Positions 27,527 to 35,703 are shown, counted from the first letter of the stretch. The stretch: DNA of 50,396 nucleotides from an uncultured Nostoc sp. (GCF_937863485.1 NZ_CALMFY010000028.1:1-50396), one strand, 5' to 3'. Made by a program: numbers and translations. The notes: generated by a model from the letters alone, not told the origin.

Positions 27527-27615
27527 GCTGCGCGTTAGCATTCGCAAAGCGTCTCGTAGAGAAGCTGACCGTACCCCTACGGGGATCTTGCTACGCGCAG
27601 CATCTCGCAGAGAAG
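27527..27615. repeat. Dispersed GCGTCTCGTAGAGAAG-type repeat cluster upstream of xisH
   Basis: Contains GCGTTAGCATTCGCAAAGCG, GTCTCGTAGAGAAG and CTACGCGCAGCATCTCGCAG, each a near-palindrome. Related clusters occur at 30855-31008, 33253-33320 and about 34877-34912. The cluster reaches to within 15 bases of the xisH start codon. Confidence 0.65.
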
Positions 27616-27629
27616 GTATCACACTCAAT

Positions 27630-28046
27630 ATGTCCGCAAAAGACCTATTCCATGAAGCTGTAAAACGGGGTCTAGAGAAAGACCAATGGATGATCACCGA
27701 CGATCCCTTAGAATTGGAATGGGAAGAAGTCAAGGTCAAAATCGATCTAGCGGCTGAACGATTGATTGGAGCAAAACGGGGTGAAGAAAGAATCGCCGTT
27801 GAGATTAAAAGCTTTATTGGGACTTCAGCAATTAGCGACTTTCATACAGCTTTAGGGCAATTTCTTAACTACCGGATTATGCTGGAAGCAAAAGAACCTG
27901 ATCGCCAACTTTATCTTGCAATACCGCTAGAAACCTATGATACATTCTTTCAAAGCCAATTTGCTCAAATGGTGAAAGAGAGATATCAACTCAAACTAAT
28001 TGTTTACGAACCTTTAACTGAGGAGATCATGCAATGGATAAACTAG
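27630..28046 (+). CDS. xisH: XisH family protein (element excision controlling factor type)
   Basis: From ATG 27630, 138 residues beginning MSAKDLFHEAVKRGLEKDQW, the normal XisH start; upstream in-frame codons belong to a repeat. Typical stretches are AAERLIGAKRGEERIAVEIK (with the EIK of a PD-(D/E)XK-like fold), SDFHTALGQFLNYRIML and QLYLAIPLETYDTFFQ. In Anabaena, XisH and XisI are needed together with the recombinase XisF for excision of the fdxN element during heterocyst development. Many extra xisHI pairs exist in cyanobacteria without a known element. No xisF-like recombinase is visible here. It overlaps xisI by 13 bases. Confidence 0.92.
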   Translation: MSAKDLFHEAVKRGLEKDQWMITDDPLELEWEEVKVKIDLAAERLIGAKRGEERIAVEIKSFIGTSAISDFHTALGQFLNYRIMLEAKEPDRQLYLAIPLETYDTFFQSQFAQMVKERYQLKLIVYEPLTEEIMQWIN

Positions 28047-28369
28047 AGCATTATCGTTCCTGCATCCAAACCCTCTTGGAAAAGCATAGCCAATATAAAT
28101 CCCGTGACGAAGATATAGAAAGCGCCCTATTTTTTGACCCAGTACGTGATCGCTACCAACTCATGCGTGTCGGCTGGAAAGGCTTAAAGCGAATCTATTA
28201 CACCGTTCTACACTTCGATATCAAAGACGGCAAAATTTGGCTTCAGCAAAATACCACTGATATCGATGTTGGTGAAGAACTATTGGCAATGGGTATTCCT
28301 AAAGAAGATATTATTTTGGGGTTGCATCCTCCCTACAAGCGTCCTTACACCAACTATGGTGTTGCTTAA
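28034..28369 (+). CDS. xisI: XisI family protein
   Basis: 111 residues beginning MDKLEHYRSCIQTLLEKH, with DRYQLMRVGWKGLKRIYYTV, DGKIWLQQNTTDIDVGEEL and the C-terminal IILGLHPPYKRPYTNYGVA that typifies XisI. The start overlaps the end of xisH, so the two are translationally coupled and presumably act as a complex. The sequence is full length and undamaged although the surroundings are full of remnants, which suggests selection on the pair. Confidence 0.93.
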   Translation: MDKLEHYRSCIQTLLEKHSQYKSRDEDIESALFFDPVRDRYQLMRVGWKGLKRIYYTVLHFDIKDGKIWLQQNTTDIDVGEELLAMGIPKEDIILGLHPPYKRPYTNYGVA

Positions 28370-28443
28370 AACCCATTACCAACGCACAATTTCTCAAAAA
28401 CTGATCAGCTTAACTAGGCTATTTGGTCTGGGTTTAGGAAGGT

Positions 28444-28527
28444 GCGATCGCGCAATTGTGGAAGCAGGGATATTTTGATGCACTGAAGCTGTTAATCGAA
28501 GTCAAAGAGTTAGATCAGATGGTGTAA
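28444..28527 (+). pseudogene. Right copy of the xisHI-flanking relic (gene 3' end)
   Basis: An open frame without a start reads AIAQLWKQGYFDALKLLIEV then KELDQMV and TAA at 28525-28527. Its last 63 bases are the partner of the left copy at 27451-27513. I do not recognise the protein. The remaining gap to the Uma2 gene holds a 7-bp inverted repeat (AATAGGG ... CCCTATT) just before it. Confidence 0.45.
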
Positions 28528-28635
28528 GCATAGAACGCACAGTGTTGGAGGCGATCGCGAAGACAAGGGTGTAGAATGTGTTAGTTAATAGGGTAGGCAT
28601 CTTTCACTTAAATCCCTATTGTGTAAGAGGTCAAG

Positions 28636-29250
28636 ATGGTACAGACACCTGCCAGTCCAGAAACCGAAACCTTATTGATTGAGTTGCCTAAGACGATTGG
28701 GCTGTACGTCACCCAGGAACAGTTTGCAGCCCTAGCAGCAGCTAACCGAGACTTGAGATTGGAAAGAACCGCACGTGGAGAGTTAATTGTGAACCCACCA
28801 ACGGGCTGGGAAACTGGAGAACGCAATTGGAGTATTTCTGGAGAGTTGTATTTGTGGTGGCGTAATTCGGGCGAACCGGGTAAAGCCTTTGACTCTTCGA
28901 CTGGCTTCATTTTACCCAATGGTGCGACTCGCTCCCCCGATGCCTCTTGGGTGAGCCGAGAAGGTTGGCAGGTACTTACTCCAGAACAAAAAGGAACGTT
29001 TCCTAATATCTGCCCGGATTTTGTTGTAGAGTTACGCTCTAGCTCAGATCGGCTTGGGTCTTTGCAAGCTAAGATGAAGGAGTATATTGACAATGGCACT
29101 CTGCTGGGCTGGTTAATCGATCCGCAGCAGCGACGGGTAGAAATTTATCGACCGGGATTGGCACTGGAAGTGTTGGAGAATCCGATTGAGTTGTCCGGTG
29201 AAGCGGTGTTACCAGGTTTTGTATTGAATTTGCGTCGGGTGTGGGATTGA
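28636..29250 (+). CDS. Uma2 family (DUF820) putative restriction-endonuclease-fold protein
   Basis: A 204-residue protein with the Uma2 landmarks: YVTQEQFAALAAANRDLRLE, then GELIVNPPTGWETGERN, the region TGFILPNGATRSPDASWV (Asp of the nuclease core), PDFVVELRSSSDRLGSLQAK (the E-x-K-like segment) and KMKEYIDNGTLLGWLIDPQQ. The fold is PD-(D/E)XK-like; the biological role of Uma2 proteins, which are hugely expanded in cyanobacteria, is not established. The protein is full length. It is next to xisHI, another nuclease-fold pair. Confidence 0.9.
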   Translation: MVQTPASPETETLLIELPKTIGLYVTQEQFAALAAANRDLRLERTARGELIVNPPTGWETGERNWSISGELYLWWRNSGEPGKAFDSSTGFILPNGATRSPDASWVSREGWQVLTPEQKGTFPNICPDFVVELRSSSDRLGSLQAKMKEYIDNGTLLGWLIDPQQRRVEIYRPGLALEVLENPIELSGEAVLPGFVLNLRRVWD

Positions 29251-29475
29251 AAATTGAATATCTCCTAAATGACATGTGCAATCTGCCAAGGGAGTATCAC
29301 TTTCATCCTTTGGTTTTCCCAGTCAATCCAACTTCTTTGCTCTAAAGATACGCGCTGAAGAAACACTGCCTTGGGCGATCGCTTCTCTCTTCGTGTAACA
29401 GGCTAACAAAAGTGAGAATGGCGATTTATTTATATTCTGGCATTTTTTGCAAGAGATAGCTGATTTTAATGTTGG

Positions 29476-29718
29476 TATAGCGATCGCACGACGAATCACA
29501 ATCCTTTTCTCGCCAGTCTCCATTCCACTTTCTGGCGTATCCTCACTCCGTACCAGTCCTTGCTCCTCGCTAGAGGCGTATACTTCTATATCCTCAACTC
29601 TATTCGCACCGCGATCGCGTTTTCGATGAATATCTACGCAGAGATTATGAATTAGTCTTGTCAACTACGCCTTAAAATTAGCAATTTCCTCCCTATACTT
29701 TTGCACCTTCTCCCAGGC
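29476..29718 (-). pseudogene. Fragment of an ECF-type RNA polymerase sigma factor
   Basis: The complement gives AWEKVQKYREEIANFKA, then a TAG stop at 29667-29665 where the family has Trp, then LTRLIHNLCVDIHRKRDRG, ANRVEDIEVYASSEEQGL and EKRIVIRRAIAI before similarity ends. This is the sigma region 2-linker part of ECF factors (AWLxRLxHNLCVDxxR). Both the N-terminus and region 4 are missing. On the plus strand a separate unassigned frame end (ending LTASDFVAQA, stop 29804-29806) overlaps its 5' edge, so the locus is a patchwork of relics. Confidence 0.65.
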
Positions 29719-29856
29719 CTTGAACGGTTATCGCACTGGTGGTCAATTTGCAATTCTGACTGGTGCGCCGCCTTTGACAGCCTCAGATTTTGTAGCGCAA
29801 GCGTAGTTCCACAAAAGTGTGAGTAATGCTAATTCTTTCATTAATTAAGTCTTTAC

Positions 29857-29893
29857 TTCAAGCGCTCAGACTCTTTGGGTCTGGGCGCTTGAA
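29857..29893. terminator. Strong stem-loop downstream of the copper-binding protein gene
   Basis: TTCAAGCGCTCAGAC (29857-29871) pairs with GTCTGGGCGCTTGAA (29879-29893) with a single G-T. The 15-bp stem has a 7-base loop. It lies about 40 bases past the stop of the minus-strand gene at 29931. There is no T-run directly after it. Confidence 0.6.
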
Positions 29894-29930
29894 TATTAGG
29901 TTGCAGATAAACTTCTGCGAGGTAGGGGAA

Positions 29931-30302
29931 TTATGCAGGCATCATGTGCATACTTCTGCAAGACTCTGCACACTTACGGCAAGCGGCAGCACATTCCATC
30001 ATTTTCGCGTCATCGCTCATCATGTCACAAGCCATTGCAGTGCGATCGCACATTTCAGCACACAGCATACAAGTGCGTTCCATGAACTCAGAACCACTCA
30101 TCATCATATTCATACACATCATGCACATTTCAGCGCAATCGCGCATCATGCTCATCATGCTCATCATGCTTTTGTCCATGTGCTTACCACCTTTAGCCAT
30201 GCAGTAAGTCATGGTTTCCATACACATTTTATGACAGTCCATACAAACTTCCATGCAAGCTTGCATTTCGGCAGTCATGGTTTCAGTCATCATCATCATC
30301 AT
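29931..30302 (-). CDS. Met- and Cys-rich four-helix-bundle copper-binding protein (Csp/DUF326-like)
   Basis: A 123-residue protein with no signal peptide, so it should be cytosolic. I count 16 Cys, mostly in CxxxC spacing along predicted helices (ACMEVCMDCHKMC, DCAEMCMMC, TCMLCAEMC, ECAAACRKCAESC), as in Csp3-type copper-storage proteins in which Cys thiols line a four-helix bundle and hold many Cu(I) ions. I also count about 38 Met (roughly 31%), far above the usual, including MMSMMSMMRD and an N-terminal run of five Met. AGGAGGT lies 8 bases before the first ATG, supporting that start. It is monogenic, with an inverted repeat upstream. The plus-strand His-rich frame over the same DNA is its shadow. 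Confidence 0.87.
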   Translation of the reverse strand: MMMMMTETMTAEMQACMEVCMDCHKMCMETMTYCMAKGGKHMDKSMMSMMSMMRDCAEMCMMCMNMMMSGSEFMERTCMLCAEMCDRTAMACDMMSDDAKMMECAAACRKCAESCRSMHMMPA

Positions 30303-30339
30303 CGGAAATACCTCCTGATTTATTGATGCATAATATAGT

Positions 30340-30353
30340 GTCCTTGGAAGGAC
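30340..30353 (-). promoter_or_regulatory. Candidate operator upstream of the copper-binding protein gene
   Basis: GTCCTT and AAGGAC form an inverted repeat with a 2-base centre, 38 bases upstream of the start codon on the minus strand. A further half-like AGTCCT occurs at about 30367-30372. Position and symmetry suggest a metal-responsive regulator site; no regulator gene is adjacent. Confidence 0.35.
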
Positions 30354-31030
30354 TACTCATAACATTAGTCCTATCCTTTTAAAGAGTCAATGGGGTTTTT
30401 AATTCATAATTTATAAGCATACTATCCCGATATAATTACCGGGAATTTTAACGAATTGTACACTAGTTTAGTGTTGTTTATCTGGGGATTACTACACATT
30501 AAGGCTTATAAACCCCTGTTTCAAAGTGGGGTTTTATTGAGCAAGTTAACTTTTCCTTAGAGATTAAAAATTAGAGTTAAATTTGGAGCAAAATAATGTT
30601 ATTTTTTTTAACAAATGCCTAAATCAAGCATTCATTTATAAACTTATATTAACCCAACATTTATTAATTTTTATTAACTTGAAGATAGACACCCTTAAAA
30701 ATTCGTAATTCGTAATTCTGTTTCCGGTTAGCTTTAAATCCCTGCCGGCAACAAAGCTATCTGTGAAAGTAGGGCGATAAATCAAGTTTACAACGCCAAA
30801 TGAAAATCGGTCTTTCGTATTGGATCATAGGATGTTTAAACGAACCGCATACTCCGCAGGAGTTGCAAGCTACGCGCAGCGTCTCCTTGGCGCAGCCTCT
30901 CGTAGAGAAGAGTTGGACGCATAGACGCAAAGCGGCTACTCTGCGAGAACGCTAAGAGCGAACCCGCAGGGTAGGGCGCGTTCACGAAGTGTCTCGAAGA
31001 GAAGAAGTAAGAGAAGAGAAGAAATGAATG
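30354..31030. other. Intergenic region, ending in a repeat cluster
   Basis: About 680 bases. 30354-30850 is AT-rich and shows no gene. 30855-31008 is a cluster of dispersed repeats (GCTACGCGCAGCGTCTCC, CCTCTCGTAGAGAAG, GACGCAAAGCGGCTACTC, GTGTCTCGAAGAGAAG) that abuts the 3' end of the aminotransferase gene. Confidence 0.55.
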
Positions 31031-32212
31031 TTAGGATGTGGGTTGTAGATTTGATTGGAGTTTTAGTAAGTGATCGCTCGCTGTTTGTAATGTCTCAGGT
31101 CTTTTGCTGAAGCAAAATCTGATCAATGAATGTCCTTTTTCTGGTTGGCTGAAAAAGCTGGAACCAGGAACTACGGCAACACCAATATTTTTAATTAGAT
31201 GATAAGTAAATTCAACATCAGTTTTATAACCAAATTTGGAAATATCTGCAAGAAGGTAATAAGCTCCTTTGGGAACGAAATAGGGAATGCCAACTTGATC
31301 TAGAATCTGTAAAATCCTGTCTCGCTTCTGGTGATAAAGTTTGGCTAGTTCTTGATAATAGGATGGTGGCAGTTGCATGGCGGCAACTCCGGCTCGTTGC
31401 AATGGTGCAGGAGCGCCAACGGTCAAAAAGTCATGGACTTTGCGAATCGCTCCCGTTAATTCGGGGTTTGCCAAAATGTAGCCGACTCGCCATCCAGTGA
31501 CGCTGTAAGTTTTGGATAGACCGTTAATGGTAACAGTGCGTTCTTCCATTCCGGGAAGGGTCGCTAGGGCAATATGTTGAGTGCCATCATAGAGAATATG
31601 TTCGTAAATTTCGTCTGTGAACGCTAATACATCCCACTTTTGACAAAGTTCAGCAATTAGGGTGAGTTCTTCACGGGTGAAGACTTTACCTGTGGGGTTG
31701 TGGGGTGTGTTGATAATAATAGCTTTGGTATTGGCATTGAAAGCTTGACGCAACTGTGCTTCATCAAATGTCCAATCGGGGGGATGCAGTGTCACATACC
31801 GGGGTTTAGCACCAGCTAAAATCGCATCAGGGCCGTAGTTTTCGTAATATGGCTCAAATACAATCACTTCATCCCCAGGATCGACTGTCGCTAGCATCAC
31901 AGCTGCCATTGCTTCTGTGGAACCGCAGGTAACAGTGATTTGGGTTTCGGGATCGATATCTAAACCGAGATACCAACGAACTTTGTTGGCGATCGCATGA
32001 CGAAATGGGCGATCGCCCCAAGTAATGGCATACTGGTTGACATCTGCCTCTATTGCTTCGTAAGCTGCCTGTTTCAACTCCAAAGGACAGGGAAAATCGG
32101 GGAACCCCTGCGCCAGATTCACTGCATCGTGTTGCAGTGCTACCCGCGTCATTTCCCGAATCACTGACTCTTTAAACTGGTCTGCCTTCGCTGATATTTT
32201 TTGGCGCTGCAT
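31031..32212 (-). CDS. Class I/II PLP-dependent aminotransferase
   Basis: ATG 32212 is chosen (MQRQKISAKADQFKESVIRE; GGGGTGAG upstream), giving 393 residues, the size of fold-type I aminotransferases. Motifs are NLAQGFPDFPCPLELKQAA (about 32-50), TCGSTEAMAAVM for phosphate binding (about 96), INTPHNPTGKVF (about 168), DEIYEHILYDG (about 200), and the PLP lysine in INGLSKTYSVTGWRVGY (about 234). The GFPDF pattern resembles methionine/kynurenine/glutamine-type aminotransferases more than classical aspartate aminotransferase, but the substrate is not certain. The last codons abut a dispersed repeat cluster. Confidence 0.87.
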   Translation of the reverse strand: MQRQKISAKADQFKESVIREMTRVALQHDAVNLAQGFPDFPCPLELKQAAYEAIEADVNQYAITWGDRPFRHAIANKVRWYLGLDIDPETQITVTCGSTEAMAAVMLATVDPGDEVIVFEPYYENYGPDAILAGAKPRYVTLHPPDWTFDEAQLRQAFNANTKAIIINTPHNPTGKVFTREELTLIAELCQKWDVLAFTDEIYEHILYDGTQHIALATLPGMEERTVTINGLSKTYSVTGWRVGYILANPELTGAIRKVHDFLTVGAPAPLQRAGVAAMQLPPSYYQELAKLYHQKRDRILQILDQVGIPYFVPKGAYYLLADISKFGYKTDVEFTYHLIKNIGVAVVPGSSFFSQPEKGHSLIRFCFSKRPETLQTASDHLLKLQSNLQPTS

Positions 32213-32409
32213 CTCACTCACCCCTATACCTCCGTTGATCTCTATTGCCGTTATCCGGGAATTTCTGTAAACCAAAGAAAATTCCTAATATCGATAGATT
32301 TATCGTAGTATACTCAAATTCCAGATTCAGAGAGAATGCAACCTTATAATCTATATACTTAATTATTGATACTAATAGTCAATTACTGAAGTACTGATCC
32401 AGAATCATC

Positions 32410-33009
32410 ATGAAATCTTTGCACCGTCCCGATCTTTATAGCTGGTCTAATTTCAATCCGGCAAGAAATATTGATTTCAATGGGATTGCCTGGATTCGCC
32501 CAGATGGCAACATCTTGATTGACCCAGTAGCCCTATCAAACCATGATTGGAATCATCTGAAATCCCTCGGTGGTGTAGTTTGGATTGTGCTGACAAATTC
32601 TGAGCATGTCAGGGCAAGTAAAGAAATTGCCGATCAAACTTATGCTAAGATAGCTGGCCCTCTGGCAGAAAAAGACACTTTCCCCATACCTTGCGATCGC
32701 TGGTTGTCTGATGGAGAAGAATTTGTACCAGGACTTAAGGTGATTGAACTCCAAGGCTCGAAAACTCCCGGTGAATTGGCTCTGTTACTGGAGGAGACGA
32801 CTTTGATTACAGGAGATTTAGTTAGGGCACGCAAAGCAGGTAGCTTAACTATATTGCCAGATGACAAGCTGCTGAATCGAGAGAAGGCTGTTGCTTCTGT
32901 TCGTAGGCTGGCTCAACTGAGTCGGATAGAAGCAGTGCTGGTGGGGGATGGTTGGCCCGTCTTCCGCGATGGAAGCGATCGCTTACAGGAACTTGCAGCG
33001 ACGCTGTAA
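32410..33009 (+). CDS. MBL-fold-like protein lacking the metal-binding motif
   Basis: A 199-residue protein with the strand order of metallo-beta-lactamase folds: NGIAWIRPDGNILIDPVALS (about 24-43), VVWIVLTNSEHVRASKEIAD, then GSKTPGELALLLEETTLITG and DLVRARKAGSL, ending VGDGWPVFRDG. The HxHxDH motif expected after the LTN strand reads NSEHVRAS, so most zinc ligands are missing and hydrolase activity is doubtful. It may be a regulatory or binding derivative. Its last 66 bases recur in degraded form at 35633-35698. Confidence 0.72.
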   Translation: MKSLHRPDLYSWSNFNPARNIDFNGIAWIRPDGNILIDPVALSNHDWNHLKSLGGVVWIVLTNSEHVRASKEIADQTYAKIAGPLAEKDTFPIPCDRWLSDGEEFVPGLKVIELQGSKTPGELALLLEETTLITGDLVRARKAGSLTILPDDKLLNREKAVASVRRLAQLSRIEAVLVGDGWPVFRDGSDRLQELAATL

Positions 33010-33393
33010 ATGGGTGGGGGCGATCATCGGTTTAAATGTTGGGGAAGTTGAGGCAATATTTTCTGCCTAACAGACTGTTGCTAAAACTTCTCCAATTCTT
33101 TAGAGAATGCCTGCTTTGATTGATGGTACCTAAGTATTTCTGCTCCTAATACTGGAAAATTGAGAAATAAAAGCGACAATTTTTCTAAAAATAGTAATAA
33201 TTTACACAAATGAGAGTTCATATTCATAAAGAGCGGTGACCACCTGGAGGGAGGTTCCCGACGCAAGGGTAGCGAAGCGTTAGCGTCTGACTCGTTGGCG
33301 CAGCCTCTCCAAGAGTTGAGGCTGAGGTTGCCCTATCCGTTGTCGCAACTGGCGTTAATAACTTGACTGACTAGCTAAATCAAGAGGGAAAGA
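33010..33393. other. Intergenic region with dispersed repeats
   Basis: No gene. 33253-33320 contains AGCGAAGCGTTAGCGTCTG and TTGGCGCAGCCTCTCCAAG, members of the dispersed repeat family also found at 27527 and 30855. It marks the left side of the NDH-2/DoxX segment. Confidence 0.5.
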
Positions 33394-34656
33394 ATGAACA
33401 GTCGCCGCGTTGTCATTATTGGCGCTGGATTCGGTGGGTTGCAAGCTGCCCAATCTTTAGCTGATTCTGGTGCAGATGTATTGTTAATCGATCGCAACAA
33501 CTATCACACCTTTGTACCGTTGTTATATCAGGTTGCGACAGGTCAATTGGAACCAGAATACATTGCTTACCCAATCCGGACAATATTACGGCGATTCTCT
33601 TTCCTACGGAATAAGCCTAAGGTTCAATTTTTGATGGCTGAGGTTAAGCTAATTGATTTTTCAAGGCAAACTGTTGAAACAGATAGTTGTGTAATCACCT
33701 ATGACTTTCTGGTGCTTGCAACTGGAAGCCGAACCCAGTTTTTCGGAGTTCCTGGAGCTTCGGAATATGCTTTCTCGATGAGAACGCTAGAAGAAGCAAT
33801 AGCAATCCGAAATCACATATTCTCTTGTTTTGAGCAAGCTATCCAGGAATCTGATTCATCACGACGCCAACAACTGCTGACGTTTACGATCGTTGGCGGT
33901 GGGCCAACGGGCGTTGAGGTGGTAGGTGCTTTCGTTGAAATGCTTCGAGGTCACTTGCGTCGAGATTATCGGACACTTTTCAAGGAAGTGAGGTTGATTC
34001 TCGTGCAATCTGGCGATCGCTTATTAGCCGATCTGCCAAAGAAGTTGGGAACTTACACTTACAAACGATTACATCAGCTAGGAGTGAAGGTTTATCTGCA
34101 AACAAAAGTGATTAAAGTGACTTTTGAATCTTTACATCTGCAAAACCATGAAGTAATTTCAACTGCAACCGTCATTTGGACTGCGGGGTTAGAGGCAAAC
34201 TCTCCCACAATATCTGAGGAGGTATCTTTGGCAAATAAGGGAAAATTACTTGTTCATCCCACCCTACAATTGCTAGAGCAACCCAATGTTTATGCGATTG
34301 GGGATCTGGCCTATGTGGAACAGAACGGTAAACCATTAACTGGGGTTGCATCAGAAGCGCTTCAGCAGGGTGTTGCTGTAGCCCGAAATATTCAGCGGGA
34401 ATTTCGAGGTAAATCACCAAAGCCTTTTAGCTATTTCAACATGGGAAGATTAGCGATTATTGGCTGTTATTCAGGTGTGGGAAAAATTGGCGCATTTGCC
34501 TTTACAGGATGCTTGGCTTGGCTGATGTGGCTAGGCGTTCATTTAATATATCTTCCTGACTACCGCAGTCGTTTACTAGTGTTACTTACTTGGCTTTACA
34601 CTTACTTATTACGCGATCGCTCAGTTCGCTTAATTCTGTCTATGAAAGAACGTTAG
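33394..34656 (+). CDS. Type II NADH dehydrogenase-like FAD/NAD(P)-dependent oxidoreductase
   Basis: A 420-residue protein. The first dinucleotide motif is VVIIGAGFGGLQAAQSLA (residues 6-23), followed by DRNNYHTFVPLLYQVATGQL, a hallmark of type II NADH:quinone oxidoreductases. The second Rossmann motif is FTIVGGGPTGVEVVGAFVEM (about 164-183). NVYAIGDLAYVEQNGKPL (about 298) is the FAD-binding end, and SEALQQGVAVARNI follows. A hydrophobic C-terminal segment (about 366-405) would hold it on the membrane. It should oxidise NAD(P)H and reduce plastoquinone without proton pumping. AGAGG precedes the ATG. It is followed by a DoxX-family gene. Confidence 0.9.
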   Translation: MNSRRVVIIGAGFGGLQAAQSLADSGADVLLIDRNNYHTFVPLLYQVATGQLEPEYIAYPIRTILRRFSFLRNKPKVQFLMAEVKLIDFSRQTVETDSCVITYDFLVLATGSRTQFFGVPGASEYAFSMRTLEEAIAIRNHIFSCFEQAIQESDSSRRQQLLTFTIVGGGPTGVEVVGAFVEMLRGHLRRDYRTLFKEVRLILVQSGDRLLADLPKKLGTYTYKRLHQLGVKVYLQTKVIKVTFESLHLQNHEVISTATVIWTAGLEANSPTISEEVSLANKGKLLVHPTLQLLEQPNVYAIGDLAYVEQNGKPLTGVASEALQQGVAVARNIQREFRGKSPKPFSYFNMGRLAIIGCYSGVGKIGAFAFTGCLAWLMWLGVHLIYLPDYRSRLLVLLTWLYTYLLRDRSVRLILSMKER

Positions 34657-34936
34657 CTCTCAAAAGCGCCAAATATTTCCAAATTTCTGCAATTGAAATC
34701 AACCACCGTTGACCAGAAACAAAAAGGTACAAGCCCCTAAATTTATTTATGGAAAATAAAAAAAATGTATTTCGAGATACGTAGTACAAGAAATACTACG
34801 TCAGTTGACTCAGAGCAACTAAATTTATTTATAGGGTTCAAAATGTTTGACTTTTGAATGAGTGACTTTTGACTTCCCCGAACGCAAGAGCGTCCCGTAG
34901 GGAAGGGGCTGACGTATCATAGTTGGAGTTCAGGCA

Positions 34937-35488
34937 ATGACTGAAAATAGAACCTAGATTAGTCTCAAACCAAAAGATGTTGCGATTGCCTATTTGTTGC
35001 TGCGAATTCTCATCGGTGTGAATTACTTTAATCACGGATTCACTCGCATTTTTAACATCCCTGGATTCGTTGAAGAGACTGTCAAAGAACTAGCAGATTC
35101 TTATTTCCCAGAATTTCTGGTGAGAATCAATTCTTACCTAGTGCCCCCTGTAGAGTTAATTGTGGGCGTGTTAATCACACTTGGGTTAGCAACCAGAAGC
35201 GCTTTGATTGTCACCTTTGCCCTAATGATTATTCTGAAGTTAGGGGTGACATCGATCCAAAACTGGGGTGCAGCTACCTCCATGCTTTCTTACGGGATTG
35301 TGCTGTTTATTTTGCTTGCAGGCAACAGCTTTAATATTTACTCGCTCGATCACTGGAGAAAAAAGAGACAAAACCTTGCAGACTCAGGAGCGGATCGTGA
35401 ACAAGGTAGGGTCAACTTCTTTAAGAATAACTTTTGGATAAAACGTCGGCTACAGCATCGTTTACCCAATCATAATACTTTCAGATAA
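34937..35488 (+). pseudogene. DoxX family membrane protein with a nonsense codon at position 7
   Basis: The natural start appears to be ATG 34937 (MTENRT), but codon 7 is TAG (34955-34957). The same frame then continues with ISLKPKDVAIAYLLLRILIG, VNYFNHGFTRIFNIPGF and PPVELIVGVLITLGLATRS, a typical DoxX family N-terminus and four-helix membrane domain. Translation could restart at TTG 34994, giving 164 residues that keep all membrane segments. The last about 45 residues are a charged tail (DHWRKKRQNLADSGADREQ). DoxX proteins are small quinone-linked or thiol-redox membrane proteins, fitting the adjacent NDH-2. The 280-base gap before it holds a fragment of the dispersed repeat (about 34877-34912). 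Confidence 0.75.
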
Positions 35489-35632
35489 AGAAATATTCCT
35501 AAAGTGGAATGTCACTTACTTACAGCTATTTTCAGGTAAATAGACCACGCGGTAGGGGATCTTGGTCTTGCGCCCCTACGACAGATGTGGTTCAAATACT
35601 TGAATTTTGCTGTAAGCAAAAGTTATTACCGA

Positions 35633-35698
35633 GGGGATAGTTGGCCTGTCTCCCGTGATGGGAGCGATCGCTTACATGAACTTACAGCGACGCTGTAA
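35633..35698 (+). pseudogene. Second copy of the 3' end of the MBL-fold gene
   Basis: The frame GDSWPVSRDGSDRLHELTAT, then L and TAA, copies the end of the gene at 32410-33009 (GDGWPVFRDGSDRLQELAAT). Over about 74 bases (32944-33016 and 35633-35706) I count 8 differences. It is all that remains of that copy. Together the copies flank the NDH-2/DoxX segment. The rest of 35489-35928 holds a GGGGATCTTGGTCTTGCGCC repeat fragment near 35556-35580 and the palindrome at 35704. Confidence 0.75.
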
Positions 35699-35703
35699 AT
35701 GGC

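Noticed and set aside
27588..27629. Upstream 14-codon extension of xisH
   Set aside because: It is encoded by the dispersed repeat; XisH proteins begin at the MSAKDLFHEA methionine.
29323..29475. C-terminal part of the minus-strand 113-codon frame after the sigma fragment
   Set aside because: Similarity to sigma factors stops at about 29476; the remainder is out-of-context sequence.
29826..30326. Plus-strand His-rich 166-codon frame
   Set aside because: It is the reverse-strand shadow of the Met/Cys-rich copper protein: Met codons (ATG) read as CAT (His) on the other strand. The minus frame has a perfect Shine-Dalgarno site and family-level similarity.
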